Source: Stutzerimonas chloritidismutans AW-1 (GTDB lineage Bacteria > Pseudomonadota > Gammaproteobacteria > Pseudomonadales > Pseudomonadaceae). Taken from it: a stretch of 64,000 nucleotides of DNA. The DNA lies in contig NZ_AOFQ01000050.1 in assembly GCF_000495915.1 (NCBI RefSeq), forward strand, positions 42,944-106,943. The letters are read 5' to 3'. Each line of letters begins with the position of its first letter. The first letter of the stretch is position 1. The translations under genes and the position numbers were made by a program. Positions 47,515-59,485 of this stretch are shown here, piece after piece. The notes under the pieces are model-generated. The model did not search any database. It saw only the letters and a program-made list of their open reading frames with translations, and was not told where the DNA came from.

Positions 47515-47928
47515 ATGAAGCGTGCTCAACGTGGTGTCACCCTGATTGAACTCATGATAGTGGTCGCCATCATCGGCATTCTGGCCGCAATCGCCTATCC
47601 GAGCTACGAGGAATATGTGAAGCGCGGTAACCGCACCGAAGGCCAGACCCTGCTGAGCGAGGCATCTGCTCGGCAGGAACGCTACTTCGGTCAGAACAAT
47701 GCTTATGTGACCACCGATGCAGACATCGCCAAACTGGGCCTGAGGAACGGGAACACATCGGAAACGGGTAAGTACACGCTTTCCGTAGGCATTGAAAACG
47801 ATGACGGAGGCTACACGCTGACGGCAGAACAGGAGTTCGGCGATACCAAATGCGGCAATCTCACGCTGAATGCCCTTGGCATGAAAGGGAATACTGGTAG
47901 CGAGAGCGCAGAAGAATGTTGGCGCTAA
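47515..47928 (+). CDS. pilE: Type IV pilus minor pilin PilE
   Basis: 137 residues. Leader MKRAQRG is followed by [20 protein letters not shown], with Val at +1 and Glu at +5. [20 protein letters not shown] and [10 protein letters not shown], and the Cys pair closing the C-terminal loop ([15 protein letters not shown]), match PilE. The ATG at 47515 (GGAG upstream) gives a normal 7-residue leader; ATG 47488 would give 16. The preceding pilY1 ends 37 bases earlier, leaving no room for pilY2. Confidence 0.88.
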   Translation: MKRAQRGVTLIELMIVVAIIGILAAIAYPSYEEYVKRGNRTEGQTLLSEASARQERYFGQNNAYVTTDADIAKLGLRNGNTSETGKYTLSVGIENDDGGYTLTAEQEFGDTKCGNLTLNALGMKGNTGSESAEECWR

Positions 47929-47950
47929 GCTAAAGCGCGCCTTTTTCTCG

Positions 47951-47977
47951 ATAAAAAGGGGCCGCCAAAGCCCCTTT
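47951..47977. terminator. Bidirectional terminator between pilE and ispH
   Basis: AAAGGGGC (47955-47962) pairs with GCCCCTTT (47970-47977), with A-rich sequence left and TTT right; on the minus strand it runs into TTTTAT. It serves convergent pilE and ispH. Confidence 0.7.
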
Positions 47978-47999
47978 CCGCAAGCCGCTCAGAACGAAG

Positions 48000-48944
48000 T
48001 CAAAGAGCCTTCACCCGAAGCTCCTTCGGCATCGAGAACGTCACGTTCTCGGGACGTCCATCGAGCTCATCCATGTCAGTCACCCCCCATGCACGGAGCT
48101 GGTCGATCACCCCACGCACCAGCACCTCAGGCGCTGATGCACCTGCGGTGATACCGATACGCTCGATGTTCTCGAACCATTCGCGCTTGAGGTCTTCGGC
48201 GCCATCGATGAGGTAGGCCGGGGTGTTCATGCGCTCGGCCAGCTCACGCAGACGGTTGGAGTTGGAGCTGTTGGGACTGCCAACCACCAGTACCACATCA
48301 CACTCATCGGCCAGTTGCTTCACCGCATCCTGGCGATTCTGGGTGGCGTAGCAGATGTCATCCTTGCGCGGGCCGCCGATGCTTGGAAATTTGCTGCGCA
48401 GCGCGTCGATGACGCGACTGGTGTCATCCATGGACAGCGTGGTCTGGGTGACGAAGGCCAGCGCCTCGGGATTGCGCACCTGCAGCCTGGCCACATCGTC
48501 CTCGTCTTCCACCAGGTAAATCGCGCCGCCGTTGCGCGGGTCGTACTGCCCCATGGTGCCTTCCACTTCCGGATGGCCCTGGTGACCGATCAGGATGCAT
48601 TCACGCCCATCACCGCTGTACTTGGCGACCTCCAGATGCACCTTGGTCACCAGCGGACAGGTGGCATCGAAGACCTTCAATCCGCGCTGCTCGGCTTCCT
48701 GCCGTACCGCCTGGGAAACGCCATGGGCGCTGAAGATGACGATCACGTTGTCTGGCACCTGGTCCAGTTCCTCGACGAAAACCGCGCCACGCGCGCGCAG
48801 GTCTTCCACGACGAACTTGTTGTGCACCACTTCATGCCGCACGTAGATTGGCGGCCCGAAGACTTCCAGAGCCCGATTGACGATCTCGATGGCGCGATCT
48901 ACACCCGCGCAGAAGCCGCGAGGGTTGGCGAGTTTGATTTGCAT
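48000..48944 (-). CDS. ispH: 4-hydroxy-3-methylbut-2-enyl diphosphate reductase
   Basis: 314 residues. The three iron-sulfur Cys are present at 12 (GFCAGVDRA), 96 ([12 protein letters not shown]) and 198 ([11 protein letters not shown]), with family motifs [24 protein letters not shown] and [10 protein letters not shown]. It makes isopentenyl and dimethylallyl diphosphate, the last step of the MEP route, in the cytoplasm. Start ATG 48944 ([11 protein letters not shown]) is preferred over an in-frame codon 5 residues earlier. Downstream end of the ileS-lspA-fkpB-ispH group. Confidence 0.96.
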   Translation of the reverse strand: MQIKLANPRGFCAGVDRAIEIVNRALEVFGPPIYVRHEVVHNKFVVEDLRARGAVFVEELDQVPDNVIVIFSAHGVSQAVRQEAEQRGLKVFDATCPLVTKVHLEVAKYSGDGRECILIGHQGHPEVEGTMGQYDPRNGGAIYLVEDEDDVARLQVRNPEALAFVTQTTLSMDDTSRVIDALRSKFPSIGGPRKDDICYATQNRQDAVKQLADECDVVLVVGSPNSSNSNRLRELAERMNTPAYLIDGAEDLKREWFENIERIGITAGASAPEVLVRGVIDQLRAWGVTDMDELDGRPENVTFSMPKELRVKAL

Positions 48945-49068
48945 GGTGAGTCTCGGCACGCGAAAGCTTGATGACGGGAGAGTGTAACGTGATCCTGCAC
49001 GGACATTCGCTGATGCCCTGGATCGGCCAGCGGCTACCCAAAAGGCACCCGCCTGGCCTGCAATCCGG

Positions 49069-49506
49069 TTACACCGGTTTGACGTCGATGATTTCGACTT
49101 CGAAGGTCAGGGTCTTGCCGGCCAGGGGATGGTTGAAGTCAACGGTGACCTGGTTGTCGTCGAACGCCTTCACCACACCCGGCAGTTCGGTGCGCGCCGC
49201 ATCCTGAAAGCTCACCATCAGGCCCTCGGAAAGCTCCATCCCGGCGAACTGGCCACGCGGCATGACCTGCACATTCTGCGGATTCGGCTGGCCGAAGCCC
49301 TGCTCCGGCGCGACCTGCAGGGTACGCTTGTCGCCGGCCTTCAGCCCATAGAGCTGCTGCTCGAAACCCGGCAGCAGGTTGCCGTCACCGACCGTGAAGG
49401 TGGCTGGCTTCTTGTCGAACGTGCTGTCGACCAGCTCGCCCGTCTCCAGGCCGAGCGCGAAATGCAGGGTGACTTCCTTGTCCGGCCCAATGCGCTGTTC
49501 AGTCAT
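49069..49506 (-). CDS. fkpB: FKBP-type peptidyl-prolyl isomerase FkpB (SlpA)
   Basis: 145 residues of the short SlyD/SlpA type: [40 protein letters not shown] and the inserted flap ([16 protein letters not shown]), ending [13 protein letters not shown]. It assists folding by prolyl isomerisation and chaperone action. Its start overlaps the lspA stop by 8 bases. Unlike SlyD it has no His-rich tail. Confidence 0.93.
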   Translation of the reverse strand: MTEQRIGPDKEVTLHFALGLETGELVDSTFDKKPATFTVGDGNLLPGFEQQLYGLKAGDKRTLQVAPEQGFGQPNPQNVQVMPRGQFAGMELSEGLMVSFQDAARTELPGVVKAFDDNQVTVDFNHPLAGKTLTFEVEIIDVKPV

Positions 49507-50002
49507 GTGCGGATTCTCCGGTCTTGTTGCTCTTGAACATGTCCAGCGCCAGCATCACGGCGCCGACGGTGATGGCGCTATCGGCGATGTTGAACGCCGG
49601 GAAATACCAGCGGTTCTGCCAATGCACCAGAATGAAATCGACCACGTGACCCAGGACCACGCGGTCATAGAGATTGCCCAGCGCGCCACCGAGAACCAGC
49701 GCCAACGCCACCGCCAGCCAGGTTTCACTGGCCTTCAGACGCTTGAGCCAGATCACCAGCACGATGCTCACACCGATCGCGATCAGCGCGAACAGCCAGC
49801 GCTGCCAGCCACTATGGTCGGCCAGGAAACTGAACGCTGCCCCGGTGTTGTAGGCCAGGGTCCAGGCAAAGTAGCCCGGAATCACGTCCATCTTCTGATA
49901 CAGGCTGAAGTTGGCCTCGAAGTAATGCTTGGTCGCCTGATCGAAGGCGATTACCAGCACGCTGAGCCACAGCCAGGCGAGTCTGCCGAAACGCGCACTC
50001 AT
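49499..50002 (-). CDS. lspA: Lipoprotein signal peptidase (signal peptidase II)
   Basis: 167 residues with four helices. Conserved blocks: LVIAFDQATKHYFE, AYNTGAAFSFLAD, ALGNLYDRVVLGHVVDFILVHW (catalytic Asp) and FPAFNIADSAITVGA (second catalytic Asp). It cleaves lipoprotein signal peptides in the inner membrane, before the lipidated Cys. ATG 50002 follows GGAGGCAACTGC. A repeat pair lies between it and ileS upstream. Confidence 0.96.
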   Translation of the reverse strand: MSARFGRLAWLWLSVLVIAFDQATKHYFEANFSLYQKMDVIPGYFAWTLAYNTGAAFSFLADHSGWQRWLFALIAIGVSIVLVIWLKRLKASETWLAVALALVLGGALGNLYDRVVLGHVVDFILVHWQNRWYFPAFNIADSAITVGAVMLALDMFKSNKTGESAHD

Positions 50003-50030
50003 GCAGTTGCCTCCGCTGGAACACCGCGCG

Positions 50031-50097
50031 GTAGGGTGGGCTTTAGCCCACCGAGACTGAAGGCAGCATCGTGATGGTGGGCTGAAGCCCACCCTAC
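50031..50097. repeat. Inverted pair of GTAGGGTGGGCTTTAGCCCACC palindromes
   Basis: Unit one starts at 50031 with GTAGGGTGGGCTTTAGCCCA and unit two (50076-50097) is its inverse, GGTGGGCTGAAGCCCACCCT. The pair can fold into one large hairpin within the ileS-lspA mRNA. REPIN-like arrangement. Confidence 0.8.
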
Positions 50098-50113
50098 GAT
50101 CGTACGCAGAGGT

Positions 50114-52945
50114 TCACGCATAGTGACGGACCTCACCGGCGCCTTCGATATTTTCCACGCAGCGACCGCAGATTTCCGGGTGCTCGGCATGGCTGCCAAC
50201 GTCCGGCAAATGGTGCCAGCAACGGCCGCACTTGCTGTGCCCGGTTTTCTTGACCAGCAGCTTGAGCCCGGCCAGTTCGCTATCCACGGCCTCGGCAGGC
50301 GCCTGGGCCAGAGGTGCGATGTCGACGGCCGAAGTGATCAGCACGAAGCGCAGCTCGTTGCCCAGCCTGGCCAGCTCCGCAGCCAGCGCTTCTTCTGCAT
50401 ACAGCGTGACTTCCGCTTGCAGGTTGCCGCCAATGGTTTTCGCCGCACGCTGGTTTTCCAGCTCCTTGTTCACCGCGCTCTTGACCGCCATGACCTTGTC
50501 CCAGAAGGCGCGATCCAGCTCGGCGCTTTGTGGCAGCTCGGTCAGGCCCGCGTACCAGGTGTTGAGCATCACCGACTCGTTGCGCTCGCCCGGCAGGTAC
50601 TGCCAGATCTCCTCGGCGGTGAATGCCAGGATCGGCGCGATCCAGCGCACCAGCGCTTCGGCGATGTGATACAGCGCAGTCTGGCAGGAACGACGCGGCA
50701 GGCTGTTCGCACCAGTGGTGTACTGGCGGTCCTTGATGATGTCCAGATAGAAGCCGCCCAACTCCTGAACGCAGAAGTTGTGCACCTTCTGGTAGACGTT
50801 CCAGAAACGGTAGGTGGTGTAAGCCTCCTCGATCTCGCGCTGCAGCAGCAGCGCACGGTCGATGGCCCAGCGATCCAACGCGATCAGCTGATCGTTCGGC
50901 ACCATGTGCTGTGCCGGATCGAAGCCGTCGAGGTTGGAGAGCAGGAAGCGCGCGGTATTGCGGATGCGGCGGTAGGCATCGGCGCTGCGCTGCAGGATCT
51001 GCTTGGACACCGCCATCTCGCCGGAGTAGTCGGTGGCCGAAACCCACAGACGCAGGATATCGGCGCCCATGCTGTCGGTGATTTCCTGCGGCGCGATCAC
51101 GTTGCCGAGGGACTTGGACATCTTGCGGCCGTTCTCGTCCACGGTGAAACCGTGGGTCAGCAGGCCCTTGTACGGTGCATGACCATCGATGGCTGCGCCA
51201 GTCAGCAGCGAGGAATGGAACCAGCCGCGATGCTGGTCGGAACCTTCCAGATACAGGTCTGCGCGCGGGCCCTGATCGTGCCCCATCGGGTGCGAACCGC
51301 GCATCACGTGCCAATGGGTAGTGCCGGAATCGAACCAGACATCCAGGGTGTCGCTGATCTTTTCGTACTGTGCCGCTTCGTCGCCCAGCAGCTCGCTCTC
51401 GTCCAGCTTCGACCAGGCCTCGATGCCGCCCTGCTCGACGCGCTGCGCCACCGCTTCCATCAGCTCGACGGTACGCGGATGCAGCTCACCGCTTTCCTTG
51501 TGCAGGAAGAACGGGATCGGCACGCCCCAGGTACGCTGGCGCGAGATGCACCAGTCCGGACGCCCGGCGATCATGCCATGCAGGCGCGCCTGGCCCCAGG
51601 CTGGAACAAATTCGGTCTGTTCGATGGCGTCCAGCGCGCGACGGCGCAGCGAGCTGCCATCGTGGGCGACCTTGTCCATGCCGACGAACCACTGCGCGGT
51701 GGCGCGGTAGATCAGCGGCGTCTTGTGTCGCCAGCAGTGCATGTAGCTGTGCTGGATTGACTCGTGCTTGAGCAGCGCGCCGACCTCGGCGAGCTTCTCG
51801 ACGATGGCCGGGTTGGCCTTCCAGATGAACTGGCCGCCGAAGAACGGCAGGTCAGGGACATAGACGCCGTTGCTCTGCACCGGACCGAGAATGTCGTCAT
51901 TCTCCATGCCGTAGTGCTTGCAGGAGCGGAAGTCGTCTTCACCATAGGCAGGCGCCGAGTGGACGATGCCGGTACCGGCACCGGTTTCGACGTATTCGGC
52001 CAGGTACACGGGAGCGAAGCGCTCGTAGAACGGATGGCAGAAGCGGATCAACTCCAGCGCCCTGCCTTCGCAACGGGCGATGATCTCGCCGGACAGGCCG
52101 TAGCGCTGCAGGCAGGACTCGACCAGCTCCTCGGCCAGCACCAGCAGACGCTCGCCGGTGTCGACCAGCGCATAGACGAACTCGGGGTGCACGTTCAGCG
52201 CCTGGTTGGCCGGGATGGTCCAGGGCGTGGTGGTCCAGATGACGATGCTGGCGCGTTTGGCCAGGCGATCGAGACCGAACGCGGCGGCCAGCTTGTCGGC
52301 GTCCTCGACCTCGAAGGCGACGTCGATGGCATCGGACTTCTTGTCCTGGTATTCGACCTCCGCTTCGGCCAGTGCCGAGCCGCAGTCGAAGCACCAGTTC
52401 ACCGGTTTCAGGCCCTTGAAGACGAAGCCGCCCTCGACCAGCTTCGCCAGGGCACGGATCTCGCCGGCCTCGTTGACGAAATCCATGGTTTTGTACGGAT
52501 TGTCCCAATCGCCGAGCACACCGAGACGGATGAAGTCGGCCTTCTGCCCTTCGATCTGCTCGGCCGCGTAGGCGCGGCAGCGCTCGCGGGTCAGGTCGGC
52601 GGGCTGGTTCTTGCCGAAGGTGGTCTCGACCTTGTGCTCGATCGGCAGGCCATGGCAATCCCAGCCCGGCACGTAGGGCGCGTCGAAACCGGCCAGCGTG
52701 CGTGAGCGGACGATCATGTCCTTGATCACCTTGTTCACCGCATGACCGATGTGAATGTTGCCGTTGGCGTACGGCGGGCCGTCGTGCAGGACGAATTTCG
52801 GGCGACCTTCGCCGATCTGCCGCAGCTTCCGGTACAGGTCAATGCTGTTCCAGCGCTGCAGAATCTCCGGCTCGCGCTGTGGCAGACCGGCCTTCATCGG
52901 AAATGCCGTGGACGGCAGATTGAGGGTCGCTTTGTAATCGGTCAT
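50114..52945 (-). CDS. ileS: Isoleucyl-tRNA synthetase
   Basis: 943 residues, usual for bacterial IleRS. The class I signatures are [13 protein letters not shown] (HIGH) and [10 protein letters not shown] (KMSKS); the editing domain contains [16 protein letters not shown]; the C-terminus has two CxxC zinc pairs (CGRCWHHLP and [10 protein letters not shown]). It charges tRNA-Ile in the cytoplasm. The ATG at 52945 is one base after the stop of ribF, so the two are coupled. Confidence 0.97.
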   Translation of the reverse strand: MTDYKATLNLPSTAFPMKAGLPQREPEILQRWNSIDLYRKLRQIGEGRPKFVLHDGPPYANGNIHIGHAVNKVIKDMIVRSRTLAGFDAPYVPGWDCHGLPIEHKVETTFGKNQPADLTRERCRAYAAEQIEGQKADFIRLGVLGDWDNPYKTMDFVNEAGEIRALAKLVEGGFVFKGLKPVNWCFDCGSALAEAEVEYQDKKSDAIDVAFEVEDADKLAAAFGLDRLAKRASIVIWTTTPWTIPANQALNVHPEFVYALVDTGERLLVLAEELVESCLQRYGLSGEIIARCEGRALELIRFCHPFYERFAPVYLAEYVETGAGTGIVHSAPAYGEDDFRSCKHYGMENDDILGPVQSNGVYVPDLPFFGGQFIWKANPAIVEKLAEVGALLKHESIQHSYMHCWRHKTPLIYRATAQWFVGMDKVAHDGSSLRRRALDAIEQTEFVPAWGQARLHGMIAGRPDWCISRQRTWGVPIPFFLHKESGELHPRTVELMEAVAQRVEQGGIEAWSKLDESELLGDEAAQYEKISDTLDVWFDSGTTHWHVMRGSHPMGHDQGPRADLYLEGSDQHRGWFHSSLLTGAAIDGHAPYKGLLTHGFTVDENGRKMSKSLGNVIAPQEITDSMGADILRLWVSATDYSGEMAVSKQILQRSADAYRRIRNTARFLLSNLDGFDPAQHMVPNDQLIALDRWAIDRALLLQREIEEAYTTYRFWNVYQKVHNFCVQELGGFYLDIIKDRQYTTGANSLPRRSCQTALYHIAEALVRWIAPILAFTAEEIWQYLPGERNESVMLNTWYAGLTELPQSAELDRAFWDKVMAVKSAVNKELENQRAAKTIGGNLQAEVTLYAEEALAAELARLGNELRFVLITSAVDIAPLAQAPAEAVDSELAGLKLLVKKTGHSKCGRCWHHLPDVGSHAEHPEICGRCVENIEGAGEVRHYA

Positions 52946-52946
52946 T

Positions 52947-53897
52947 TCAGTCCTGACTCGTCATAAGGGGTGAAGCCCGCCAATAATCGCGGGCAGCGGC
53001 GATATCCGCATCGATCGCCGTCTTGAGCGCCTCCAGCGAGGCGAAGCGCTGCTCGTCGCGCAGCTTGCGATGGAAGGTGACCTGTACCAGACGCCCGTAC
53101 AGGTCACCCTGGTAATCGAGCAGATGCACTTCCAGATGGGGCCTGCCGTCGCTCTCGACCGAGGGCCGCATGCCGATGTTGGCCACGCCCGCCAGCGCTA
53201 TGCCTTCCAGCTCGAGCGTGACGACGAAGACGCCACTGAGCGGCGTGTTGCGGCGCTTGAGTTGCACATTGGCCGTTGGAGCACCCAGCTGGCGCCCCAG
53301 CTTCTGCCCATGCATGACCCGGCCGGTGATGCCGAACGGTCGGCCAAGCAGGGCTTCGGCCAGCACCAGATCGCCTTCGGCCAATACCTGGCGCAATCGT
53401 GTGCTGCTGACCCGCTCGCCATCCACCTCGATGGTCGTGGCCGCCTCGACGGTGAAGCCTTCGGCAGCGCCGGCCTTGAGCAGGAAATCGAAATCCCCGG
53501 CACGGTCACAGCCGAAACGGAAATCGTCGCCGACCTCCAGATGCTGCACCCCAAGCCCCTCCACCAACGTGGCGTGGACGAATTCCGCGGCGCTCAGCTC
53601 ACGCAGCCGGCGGTTGAAGGCCAGGCACAGCACCAGATCGACGCCCTGCTCGCTCAACAACTGCAGCTTTTCACGCAACCGGGTCAGACGCGCAGGCGCC
53701 TTGTCCGGCGAAAAGAATTCACGCGGTTGCGGCTCGAAGATCACCACGCAACTGGGCAAACCCAGCTCGGCCGCACGCTCGCGCAAACGCGCCAGGATGG
53801 CCTGATGCCCCCGGTGCACGCCGTCGAAATTGCCGATGGTGGCGACGCAGCCCCGATGTCGGGGGCGCAGGTTGTGAAGGCCTCGAACCAGCTGCAT
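52947..53897 (-). CDS. ribF: Bifunctional riboflavin kinase / FAD synthetase
   Basis: 316 residues. FAD-synthetase domain: [18 protein letters not shown] (nucleotidyl-transfer motif) and later [25 protein letters not shown]. Riboflavin-kinase domain: [20 protein letters not shown] and [11 protein letters not shown]. Together they make FMN and FAD. Start ATG 53897 ([14 protein letters not shown]) fits the family. Confidence 0.96.
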   Translation of the reverse strand: MQLVRGLHNLRPRHRGCVATIGNFDGVHRGHQAILARLRERAAELGLPSCVVIFEPQPREFFSPDKAPARLTRLREKLQLLSEQGVDLVLCLAFNRRLRELSAAEFVHATLVEGLGVQHLEVGDDFRFGCDRAGDFDFLLKAGAAEGFTVEAATTIEVDGERVSSTRLRQVLAEGDLVLAEALLGRPFGITGRVMHGQKLGRQLGAPTANVQLKRRNTPLSGVFVVTLELEGIALAGVANIGMRPSVESDGRPHLEVHLLDYQGDLYGRLVQVTFHRKLRDEQRFASLEALKTAIDADIAAARDYWRASPLMTSQD

Positions 53898-53981
53898 ACC
53901 GCACTTCTTGCTTGAAAAGTGGCCGATTATACGCATGTGCCGAGCATCCCGGACAGGTTTGCATCGGCCCGACAGCATCGA

Positions 53982-55529
53982 TCAATGCCGCAAATGTCGC
54001 GGCCGCAACCCTGTCAGCAGGAGTCCGCCGGCAAATGCCGCCAAGCCGGCGCAGACCAGCAATCCCAGCTGCAGCGCCCGCTGCTGCCAGCCCCAGGCGA
54101 ACCACTCCTGCGCAGGCACATTGAGCCACCAGACCACCGCCACCATCGCCGCGCAGGCCGCCGCCAGGCGCAGGCCGAACAGCCACCAGCCAGGTGCCGG
54201 CCGATAAACGCCGATCTTGTAAAGCCCCCAGAACAGCAGCACGGCATTGAGCATGGACGACAACGATGTCGCCAGGGCGAGCCCCACATGCTGCAGCGGC
54301 CAGATCAGGATCAGGTTCATCACCATATTCGCCACCATGCAGATCACGGCGACACGCACGGGTGTCTTCAGGTCCTGGCGCGCGAAGAAGCCAGGCGCAA
54401 GCACCTTGATCAGCATGAAAGCCAGCACGCCCAGCGAATAGGCCTGCAGCGCCCTGGCCGACTGCACCACCGCCTCCTCGCTCATGGCACCGTAATAGAA
54501 CAGGCTGGCGATCATCGGCTCGGCGAGAATGCCTAGCGCCAGCGCAGCCGGCACACCGACCAGCAGCACCATGCGCAATGCCCAGTCGAGCGTCGCGGAA
54601 AATGCCTTCGGGTCCTCACCCGCATGCTGGCGCGACAGACTCGGCAGGATCACCGTGCCGATGGCGATGCCGAAGGCGCCCAGCGGCAACTCGGACAGGC
54701 GGTCGGCGTAATACAGCCAGGACACACTGCCGGTCTGCAGAAAGGACGCCAGTACGGTATCGAGCAGCAGGTTGATCTGGCTGACCGATACGCCGAACAG
54801 CGCCGGCACCATCAACAGCATGATGCGCCGCACACCCTCGTCACCCCGCTTGACTCGCGGCCGGGGCAACAGGCCCAACTTGGCGACGTACGGCAGCTGG
54901 AAGGCCAGCTGTGCAAAGCCGGCGATGAACACCCCCCAGGCCAGCGCCATGATCGGCTGATCGAAATACGGCGTGAGGAATAACGCCGAGGCGATCATGC
55001 AGACATTCAGCAACACGGGCGTGAAGCCGGGCACCGCAAAATGCCCATAGCTGTTGAGCACGCCAGAGGTGAAGGCGGTCAGCGAGATCAGCATCAGATA
55101 GGGGAAGGTTATGCGCAGCAGCTCGCCAGCCAGTTGCATCTTCGCCGGATCGTCATGGAAGCCCGGCGCGAAGACCATCACCACATAGGGCGCGAACAGC
55201 ACACCCAGCGCAGTCAGTCCCGCAAGCATGAGCCCCAGCATACCGGCGGTGCGATCCACCAACTGCTTGACCTCGGCCAGCGAGCGCCTGGTGCGATATT
55301 CCGACAACACCGGCACGAAGGCCTGGGCGAACGCCCCCTCGGCGAACAGCCGACGCAGGAAGTTGGGAATCTTGAATGCGATGAAGAAGGCGTCAGCCGC
55401 GGCACCAGAACCGAAGTAGCTGGCGACGACCATATCGCGTACCATGCCCAGCACGCGCGACAGCAGGGTCATGACACTGACCACCGCGCTGGAACGCAAC
55501 AATCCGCCCTTGCCGGTTTTTTCGGACAT
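53982..55529 (-). CDS. murJ: Lipid II flippase MurJ
   Basis: 515 residues with about 14 helices, of the MOP superfamily. Family landmarks: SAVVSVMTLLSRVLGMVRDM, AFFIAFKIPNFLRRLFAEGA, FVPVLSEYR, VLAPGFFARQDLKTPVRVAV (conserved Arg/Asp). It moves lipid II to the periplasmic face for wall synthesis. AGGAAG precedes the ATG at 55529. It sits between divergent rpsT and downstream ribF. Confidence 0.94.
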   Translation of the reverse strand: MSEKTGKGGLLRSSAVVSVMTLLSRVLGMVRDMVVASYFGSGAAADAFFIAFKIPNFLRRLFAEGAFAQAFVPVLSEYRTRRSLAEVKQLVDRTAGMLGLMLAGLTALGVLFAPYVVMVFAPGFHDDPAKMQLAGELLRITFPYLMLISLTAFTSGVLNSYGHFAVPGFTPVLLNVCMIASALFLTPYFDQPIMALAWGVFIAGFAQLAFQLPYVAKLGLLPRPRVKRGDEGVRRIMLLMVPALFGVSVSQINLLLDTVLASFLQTGSVSWLYYADRLSELPLGAFGIAIGTVILPSLSRQHAGEDPKAFSATLDWALRMVLLVGVPAALALGILAEPMIASLFYYGAMSEEAVVQSARALQAYSLGVLAFMLIKVLAPGFFARQDLKTPVRVAVICMVANMVMNLILIWPLQHVGLALATSLSSMLNAVLLFWGLYKIGVYRPAPGWWLFGLRLAAACAAMVAVVWWLNVPAQEWFAWGWQQRALQLGLLVCAGLAAFAGGLLLTGLRPRHLRH

Positions 55530-55672
55530 TTGTCTTCCTAGAATTGCAGCGAGATTGATCGACCGAGCGCTCGGCGCCGGCCGGATCGATGGCCAGTTAC
55601 GACACGAAAAGAGGCGGCGAGTTTAGCCGCAGCCCTTCTGTCCGACCAGCTTCTCAAGCCGTTCGACCAGGC

Positions 55673-55701
55673 TTGACAAGCGACCTTCGCGTCGGCATGA
55701 T
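55673..55701 (+). promoter_or_regulatory. Sigma-70 promoter of rpsT
   Basis: TTGACA (55673-55678), 17-base spacer, CATGAT (55696-55701). The -10 matches TATAAT at four of six. It ends 50 bases before the rpsT start codon. Confidence 0.65.
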
Positions 55702-55751
55702 TCGCGGCCTTATTTGCTTTGCAATCCCCCACGTTTTCGAGGAGTTCGACG

Positions 55752-56030
55752 GTGGCCAACAGCCCTTCCGCCAAAAAACGCGCAATTCAGGCTGAGAAGC
55801 GTCGCAGCCACAACGCCAGCTTGCGCTCCATGGTTCGTACCTACATCAAGAATGTGGTCAAGGCCATCGACGCCAAAGACCTGGACAAGGCCCGCGCAGC
55901 CTACACTGCAGCCGTACCGGTCATTGACCGCATGGCTGACAAAGGCATCATCCACAAGAACAAAGCTGCTCGTCACAAGAGCCGCCTGAACGGCCACATC
56001 AAGGCCCTCGGCGAAGCTGCTGCAGCCTAA
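55752..56030 (+). CDS. rpsT: 30S ribosomal protein S20
   Basis: 92 residues, highly basic, helical: [60 protein letters not shown]. It binds 16S rRNA early in 30S assembly. The start is a GTG at 55752 with GAGGAG upstream; an unusual start codon on rpsT is known to lower translation and may allow autoregulation. A promoter and a strong terminator bracket the gene. Confidence 0.96.
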   Translation: MANSPSAKKRAIQAEKRRSHNASLRSMVRTYIKNVVKAIDAKDLDKARAAYTAAVPVIDRMADKGIIHKNKAARHKSRLNGHIKALGEAAAA

Positions 56031-56044
56031 CTGCAGGTTCTTGT

Positions 56045-56073
56045 AAAAAAACCGGCCTAGCGCCGGTTTTTTT
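56045..56073. terminator. Rho-independent terminator of rpsT (bidirectional)
   Basis: AAAAAAACCGGC (56045-56056) pairs with GCCGGTTTTTTT (56062-56073), loop CTAGC. The 7-T tail ends rpsT; the mirrored A run would also end creA transcription from the other side. Confidence 0.92.
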
Positions 56074-56114
56074 GTGCCTGCTTTTCTGCCCCCGACGGAT
56101 CGAGACGACTGTGG

Positions 56115-56576
56115 CTATTGCGCCCCCGGCCAGGGCAGGATCGGAATCGCCGTCACCGCATTCTGCGGACTGCCCTCGATGACACGGTCACTGTAGACGA
56201 GATAGACCAGCGTATTGCGCGACTCATCGAAGAACCGCACCACCTGCATGGTCTTGAAGACGAGCGACGTGCGCTCCTTGAAGACCACATCGCCATCCTC
56301 GAGCTTGCCATTGATGCGAATGGGCCCGACCTGGCGACAGGCAATGGAGGCTTCCGCGCGATCCTCGGCCAAGCCCAGGCCACCCTTGATACCACCGGTC
56401 TTGGCGCGCGACAGATAGCAGGTCACGCCTTCAACCAAGGGATCATCGAACGCCTCGACCACGATCTTGTGGTTCGGCCCGAGCCACTTGAACACGGTAT
56501 CCACTTCGCCGACCTGCTCGGCCAATGCCGGCTGAGCCAATCCCAGCATCAAAGCCATCGCTACCAGACGCATCAT
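56115..56576 (-). CDS. creA: CreA-family periplasmic protein
   Basis: 153 residues with signal peptide ([11 protein letters not shown]). The CreA pattern is clear: [92 protein letters not shown]. Function is unknown. GTG-ATG-ATG codons follow one another at the start; the first ATG is taken. It begins a few bases after the proB stop and is likely co-transcribed with obgE-proB. Confidence 0.88.
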   Translation of the reverse strand: MMRLVAMALMLGLAQPALAEQVGEVDTVFKWLGPNHKIVVEAFDDPLVEGVTCYLSRAKTGGIKGGLGLAEDRAEASIACRQVGPIRINGKLEDGDVVFKERTSLVFKTMQVVRFFDESRNTLVYLVYSDRVIEGSPQNAVTAIPILPWPGAQ

Positions 56577-56580
56577 CACA

Positions 56581-57699
56581 TCAGACCAGAATCATGTTGT
56601 CGCGATGGATCAGCTCCGGCTCGTCAACATAGCCAAGCAGCTTCTCGATCTCGTCGGACGGCCGCCCCAGAATCCGCTGCGCCTCGGCCGCACTGTAGTT
56701 GACCAGGCCGCGGGCAACCTCGGCACCCTGCGGCCCGACACAGACCACCATCTCGCCACGACGAAACGCCCCCTGCACCGCCTTCACCCCGACCGGAAGC
56801 AGGCTGCGATTACCCTGGCGCAGCGCGTGCACCGCGCCATCATCCAGAGTCAGCGTGCCACGCGTCTGCAGGTGCCCGGCGAGCCATTGCTTGCGCGCCG
56901 CATGCCGACTGCACTCGGGAGCCAGCAACGTACCCAGACGCTCACCCGCCTTGAGCCGCGCCAGCACCTGCTCGATCCGCCCACCCACGATCACCGTATG
57001 CGCACCAGAGCGCGCCGCCAGACGAGCCGCACGCAACTTGGTCTGCATGCCGCCGCGACCCAACGCCCCACCAGTACCGCCCGCCACCGCATCCAGTGAC
57101 GGATCATCGGCCCGAGCCTCACTGATGAGCTGTGCATCGGGATTGAGACGAGGATCGGCATCGAACATGCCATCCCTGTCGGTCAGGATGACCAGCAGAT
57201 CAGCCTCGACCAGATTGGCGACCAGCGCGGCAAGGGTATCGTTGTCACCGAAGCGGATCTCGTCGGTGACAACGGTGTCGTTCTCATTGATGACCGGAAT
57301 GACACCGAGATCGATGAGCGTACGCAGCGTGCTACGCGCATTGAGGTAGCGCTTGCGATCGGACAGATCGTCGTGAGTGACCAGGATCTGCGCCGTCTGC
57401 TGATCGCAGCGCGCAAAACTCGACTCCCAGGCACGGATCAGCCCCATCTGCCCTACCGCAGCCGCAGCCTGCAGTTCATGGACCGCCCTGGGACGAGAAA
57501 CCCAGCCAAGACGACTCATGCCCGCGGCGACGGCGCCCGAAGAGACCAGCACGAGCTCCACACCTGCCGCACGCAACGCCACCATCTGGTCGACCCAGAC
57601 GGCCATGGCATCCTGGTCGAGCCCGCGCCCATCGGCAGTCAACAGCGCACTGCCAATCTTCACTACCCAGCGCCGCGCGCCGCTCACCTTGTCCCGCAT
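56581..57699 (-). CDS. proB: Glutamate 5-kinase
   Basis: 372 residues. The amino-acid kinase domain has [44 protein letters not shown] (substrate), [13 protein letters not shown] and [18 protein letters not shown] (nucleotide); a C-terminal PUA domain ([32 protein letters not shown]) follows. First step of proline synthesis. Located after obgE on the same strand. Confidence 0.96.
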   Translation of the reverse strand: MRDKVSGARRWVVKIGSALLTADGRGLDQDAMAVWVDQMVALRAAGVELVLVSSGAVAAGMSRLGWVSRPRAVHELQAAAAVGQMGLIRAWESSFARCDQQTAQILVTHDDLSDRKRYLNARSTLRTLIDLGVIPVINENDTVVTDEIRFGDNDTLAALVANLVEADLLVILTDRDGMFDADPRLNPDAQLISEARADDPSLDAVAGGTGGALGRGGMQTKLRAARLAARSGAHTVIVGGRIEQVLARLKAGERLGTLLAPECSRHAARKQWLAGHLQTRGTLTLDDGAVHALRQGNRSLLPVGVKAVQGAFRRGEMVVCVGPQGAEVARGLVNYSAAEAQRILGRPSDEIEKLLGYVDEPELIHRDNMILV

Positions 57700-57804
57700 C
57701 GTTCCCGCCTTCTATTCGGCCAAAACACTTTCGGATCGGACTGCACACGAGCCAGCCCACCGACCACCCGCATGACCAGGCCGCGCAGCGGCCCGGCACT
57801 CGAA

Positions 57805-59049
<1,245 letters not shown>

Positions 59050-59146
59050 TTAAGAAACAAGAAACGTAAGGGTCTTGCAAAAAACCCAGCGAAAACTGAA
59101 TGAGCACCGAGCAGTTCTTTGCAAGAGCCTCACAGGATACAGAAAC

Positions 59147-59173
59147 AAAAAAGCCCCGTCGCATGACAGGGCT
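59147..59173 (-). terminator. Terminator after rpmA
   Basis: AGCCCCGTC (59152-59160) pairs with GACAGGGCT (59165-59173), one G-U pair, running on the minus strand into six T. It lies 19 bases past the rpmA stop codon and may attenuate obgE. Confidence 0.8.
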
Positions 59174-59191
59174 TCTTCAGCAACGCCGCAG

Positions 59192-59449
59192 TTAGGCTGC
59201 GACGACGCTCACGTAGCGACGGCCGAAAGCGCCCTTCACTTCGAACTTGACCACACCTTCGACCTTGGCGAAGAGAGTGTGATCCTTACCCATGCCAACG
59301 CCGTAACCGGCATGGAACTGGGTGCCGCGCTGACGCACGATGATGTTGCCGGCCTTGATGACCTGGCCGCCATACATCTTCACGCCAAGGCGTTTGGCTT
59401 CTGAGTCGCGACCGTTGCGGGTAGAACCGCCAGCTTTTTTGTGTGCCAT
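59192..59449 (-). CDS. rpmA: 50S ribosomal protein L27
   Basis: 85 residues: [60 protein letters not shown]27 reaches the peptidyl-transferase centre. It begins 36 bases after rplU. No N-terminal cleavage extension of the Firmicute type is present. Confidence 0.97.
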   Translation of the reverse strand: MAHKKAGGSTRNGRDSEAKRLGVKMYGGQVIKAGNIIVRQRGTQFHAGYGVGMGKDHTLFAKVEGVVKFEVKGAFGRRYVSVVAA

Positions 59450-59485
59450 GAGTTCAATACTCCTGTAGGGGGATTCAGGCCCAGA

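Noticed and set aside
50123..51760. 545-codon open frame antisense to ileS
   Set aside because: Shadow of ileS; no recognisable motifs.
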